Part shown: positions 7,224-7,542 of the stretch, in pieces
Layout: every line of letters starts with the position of its first letter
How positions within the stretch are numbered: position 1 is the first letter of the stretch
NCBI GenBank assembly: GCA_024689525.1
Contig: JAILDI010000072.1
Span: 1 to 7,542 of the forward strand
Source: Bacteroidales bacterium
GTDB lineage: Bacteria; Bacteroidota; Bacteroidia; Bacteroidales; UBA932
Direction of reading: 5' to 3'
Length of the DNA: 7,542 bases
Made by a program: the position numbers and the translations under genes
The notes under the pieces: generated by a model
What the model saw: the letters and a program-made list of their open reading frames with translations, nothing else
Database searches by the model: none
Told to the model about the DNA's origin: nothing

Positions 7224-7285
7224 GTATATAGCGTTGACGGACAAGACAAGGCAGAATGCTATGCTGAACAGTTTTAAGATGGGAG

Positions 7286-7313
7286 AAGAGAGGTCGTAAG
7301 GCCTCTTTTTTCT
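7286..7313 (+). terminator. Intrinsic terminator-like hairpin, plus strand
   Basis: AAGAGAGG (7286-7293) pairs with CCTCTTTT (7302-7309) across an eight-base loop, with one G-U pair, and runs into a T-rich tract to 7313. No gene ends just upstream on the plus strand, so it may belong to a non-coding transcript or to the decayed mobile element. Confidence 0.5.
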
Positions 7314-7365
7314 TTCTTATGTGTAGCGTGAAAATGTGCCCTGCAAGTGGTTAGAATTAGGGTTT

Positions 7366-7391
7366 GGTGCAATTTCGGTGCATCTTTTTTT
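7366..7391 (+). terminator. Weak terminator-like hairpin, plus strand
   Basis: GGTGCA (7366-7371) pairs with TGCATC (7379-7384), including one G-U pair, around a seven-base loop and is followed by seven T. The stem is short, so activity is uncertain. Confidence 0.3.
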
Positions 7392-7405
7392 CGGCTTAAG
7401 CACAA

Positions 7406-7442
7406 GAAAAACCCCTCCTGATGCGTTCAGAAGGGGTTTTTT
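7406..7442. terminator. Bidirectional intrinsic terminator downstream of tRNA-Ser
   Basis: AAAACCCCT and AGGGGTTTT form the outer stem, with an inner CTGA/TCAG extension after one C-A mismatch and a five-base loop. On the minus strand it lies 14 bases past the tRNA 3' end and its CCCC/GGGG stem is followed by five T, so it most likely ends the tRNA transcript. On the plus strand it also has a T tract. Confidence 0.85.
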
Positions 7443-7455
7443 ATAAAAATTTCAG

Positions 7456-7542
7456 CGGAGAGAGCGAGATTCGAACTCGCGATACCCTTTTGGGGTACAC
7501 ACGCTTTCCAGGCGTGCCTCTTCAGCCACTCGAGCATCTCTC
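7456..7542 (-). tRNA. tRNA-Ser (anticodon GGA), missing only its first base
   Basis: Read on the minus strand, the cloverleaf is nearly complete. The acceptor strand TCTCTCC is at 7457-7463 with discriminator G at 7456. The T arm is GCGAG with loop TTCGAAT (7464-7480). A long class-II variable arm has a TACCC/GGGTA stem, as required for tRNA-Ser. The anticodon stem is CACGC/GCGTG with loop CTGGAAA. The anticodon GGA is at plus-strand 7507-7509 and reads UCC and UCU codons. The first acceptor base would be at 7543, outside the window. CCA is not encoded; the bases following the discriminator on the minus strand are CTG. The gene is followed by a terminator, and its 3' end is duplicated at 2117-2131. 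Confidence 0.95.

Larger units (their letters stand above)
6888..7455. other. Gene-free interval between the 6887 gene and tRNA-Ser
   Basis: No open frame here has a signal peptide, recognisable motif or plausible length; the longest plus-strand candidate is 29 residues (6975-7064). The left part (6970-7125) is AT-rich and probably contains the leader and promoter of the minus-strand gene at 6887. I did not find a clean TAnnTTTG there; the nearest minus-strand candidates each have one mismatch. The middle (7131-7223) holds IS21-like terminal repeats, and the right part holds three hairpins with T tracts, listed separately. Confidence 0.7.

Noticed and set aside
7234..7262. A sigma-70-like TTGACG, 17-base spacer, TGCTAT arrangement.
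   Set aside because: The second box matches TATAAT poorly and Bacteroidetes primary sigma factors do not use this consensus.
1..7542. CRISPR arrays, toxin-antitoxin pairs, restriction or other defence genes, riboswitches.
   Set aside because: I looked for regularly spaced repeats, small paired genes, nuclease or methylase motifs and conserved leader elements. The only regular repeat is the three-unit 25-bp set at 7149-7223, which has no spacers.

Overview
The window looks like a chromosomal stretch of a Bacteroidales bacterium, from an accessory region coding for cell-surface proteins. The case rests on three things. Secreted proteins carry lipobox signal peptides followed by charged residues (CKKDD, CKKEA, CDKTS). 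The proteins have fimbrillin-like and FISUMP-like architectures typical of that order. Several starts are preceded by TAnnTTTG, the Bacteroidetes -7 promoter element, rather than by Shine-Dalgarno sequences. No rRNA or marker gene is present, so I do not go below order.

Layout. (1) Positions 2-781 (+) are the C-terminal part of a secreted protein cut by the window edge. (2) Positions 925-2058 (+) are an intact lipoprotein with a C-terminal FISUMP-like domain, closed by a near-perfect intrinsic terminator. (3) Positions 2227-3804 (+) are a broken outer-membrane beta-barrel gene of the TonB-receptor type. It can be read through only by three successive +1 frame changes. (4) Positions 5203-3875 (-) are a lipoprotein ending in a protease-associated (PA) domain, convergent with the barrel gene. 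(5) Positions 6887-5295 (-) are a lipoprotein with a fimbrillin-like N-terminal half and a FISUMP-like C-terminal half. (6) Positions 6888-7455 have no gene. They hold three 25-bp-period repeats resembling the ends of IS21-family insertion sequences, plus terminator-like hairpins. (7) The right edge is tRNA-Ser(GGA) on the minus strand, lacking only its first base.

The intact genes all encode exported, probably surface-anchored proteins (adhesin or fimbria-tip type); no enzyme or metabolic pathway is visible. No complete mobile element is present, but there are traces of mobility. The 15 bases at the 3' end of the tRNA-Ser recur exactly at 2117-2131, just after the terminator of gene 2, as expected for a tRNA-targeted attachment site. 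Together with the orphan IS21-like end and the decayed receptor, this suggests that 2117-7469 is an old inserted segment that lost its integrase. That interpretation is inference. I did not find a clear new multi-gene system; the att-like repeat, the triple-frameshift receptor and the catalytic-domain-free PA lipoprotein are the best leads.
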